The position numbers and the translations under genes are program-made. Positions 63,381 to 64,000 of a DNA stretch of 64,000 nucleotides are shown one piece after another. Source of the DNA: Lachnoanaerobaculum gingivalis (GTDB taxonomy: Bacteria; Bacillota; Clostridia; Lachnospirales; Lachnospiraceae). Numbering within the stretch: the stretch's first letter is position 1; each line of letters begins with the position of its first letter. The stretch lies in the NCBI RefSeq assembly GCF_003862475.1, contig NZ_RRCO01000009.1, forward strand, positions 1-64,000, in the 5' to 3' direction. The notes under the pieces are model-generated. The model did no database searches. It was not told the DNA's origin and saw only the letters and a list, made by a program, of their open reading frames with translations.

Positions 63381-64000
63381 ATATCTCCTTCAAGCGTCAT
63401 ACCCGCACGCAATCTTTTTCTAGATTCTTGCATAATTCCGTCAATATAATTCAGTTGCACTAAAACTTCTTTTTCTTCTGCCGTTGTTTCGATTATCTTA
63501 TCAATCCCGCCGTTTTTTATAACAATTCTCTTATCCGCCATCAATGCCAAAAGGGGATCATGAGTAGCCATAAGGACTATCTTATCCTGTGAAATCAAAA
63601 GGTCTAAAGCCTTTTTTCTATCTATTCCGGCATTTTCAATTTCATCAATCAAAACGATGGGTGAAGAACTTAACACTGCCGTATCGGCAATCATAAGAGC
63701 TCTGGACTGACCTCCGCTTAGAGCTGTAACTGCTGTCTCGGGGGCAAAGCATTCTCCGGCAAGTTTATTTGCTTCATAAAGGATCTTCTCAACCACAGTC
63801 TCAATATCCTCCACCATTCTGCTTTCCGCATGCATGGTTATAAATTCACGAGCTGTAAGATCCATAACAAAGTTCATATTTTGTGACAATTGTGCAACTA
63901 ATTTATTATTTGTAGAATATCGCCATTTCGGATCCGGCTTTTTACCATTTATATATATGGTTCTACCGGTAGGGGTATCATTTTGTGCTGCCCATTCAAT
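63338..64000 (-). CDS. ABC-type ATPase domain protein, C-terminal part (5' end outside window)
   Basis: The frame is open to the window's right edge, giving 220 residues of the C-terminal half. It contains the ABC signature ALSGGQSRALMIA, Walker B IVLIDEIENAG and the switch His in MATHDP; the Walker A motif must be upstream. It has no visible membrane helix. The tail overlaps the Crp/Fnr gene by 43 bases, so translation is coupled. I cannot tell whether it is a transporter motor, a soluble ABC protein or part of a redox-stress gene set. Confidence 0.75.
   Translation of the reverse strand: MEWAAQNDTPTGRTIYINGKKPDPKWRYSTNNKLVAQLSQNMNFVMDLTAREFITMHAESRMVEDIETVVEKILYEANKLAGECFAPETAVTALSGGQSRALMIADTAVLSSSPIVLIDEIENAGIDRKKALDLLISQDKIVLMATHDPLLALMADKRIVIKNGGIDKIIETTAEEKEVLVQLNYIDGIMQESRKRLRAGMTLEGDICQEVIHSPHSLGE

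Overview
The window is AT-rich (roughly 35-37% G+C by eye) and looks like chromosome of a low-GC Gram-positive anaerobe of the Clostridia, most likely a Lachnospiraceae member (Lachnoanaerobaculum-like is a guess from base composition and gene content, not a proven identity). Supporting signs are Firmicutes-type gene order (priA-def-fmt-zinc peptidase-rsmB-rlmN-prpC-PASTA kinase-rsgA-rpe-thiN), strong AGGAGG-type ribosome binding sites, formate-tetrahydrofolate ligase, hybrid cluster protein, a fused molybdenum hydroxylase and an ECF-type transporter S component. No rRNA, tRNA, CRISPR array or prophage was seen.

Layout. 1-168: 5' end of a secreted cell-wall-binding-type protein, then a roughly 740-bp gene-free stretch. 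0.97-3.6 kb: enolase (eno) and a divergent XerC/D-like tyrosine recombinase. 3.6-6.9 kb: a small SOS-box-controlled LysM membrane protein downstream of smpB, rnr and secG. 6.9-15.5 kb: a secreted protein of unknown function, pheS-pheT, and purC-purB-purA with a clear sigma-A-type promoter before purC. 15.6-19.2 kb: an ECF S component and an ABC-2 exporter/GntR module with a second, paralogous membrane protein. 19.3-38.8 kb: one long run of minus-strand genes, ftsK - fhs - murE - murF - priA - def - fmt - zinc peptidase - rsmB - rlmN - prpC - prkC - rsgA - rpe - thiN, with overlaps or short gaps almost throughout. It joins wall-precursor synthesis, translation start and end processing, rRNA modification, Ser/Thr signalling and cofactor genes.

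38.8-43.1 kb: a GNAT/NAD(P)HX-epimerase fusion, a repeat-built Ala/Ser-rich lipoprotein on the plus strand, proC, a LysR regulator and an SGNH hydrolase. 43.1-45 kb: two decayed copies of one IS1182-type element flanking a small membrane protein. 45-50.3 kb: a two-gene surface module, an MMPL/RND exporter followed by a 1000-residue GLUG/coiled-coil wall protein. 50.4-54.1 kb: a fused Fe-S/molybdopterin hydroxylase with a palindrome at its promoter, then a truncated AraC gene and a truncated, frameshifted hydrolase lying head to head.

54.2-60.7 kb: an alpha-galactoside utilisation locus, consisting of a binding lipoprotein, two permeases and a GH36 alpha-galactosidase, divergent from its likely AraC activator. 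60.7-64 kb: a nitrosative/oxidative stress locus with hcp fused to a DUF1858-like tail, a Crp/Fnr-type regulator and the 3' part of an ABC-type ATPase gene. A perfect GTAAC-N4-GTTAC dyad sits at about -41.5 of the predicted hcp promoter.

The candidates most worth a second look are the triple SOS-box LysM gene, the Crp/Fnr-hcp circuit, the GNAT-YjeF fusion, the MMPL/GLUG surface pair and the repeat lipoprotein. None can be called a new system from sequence alone.
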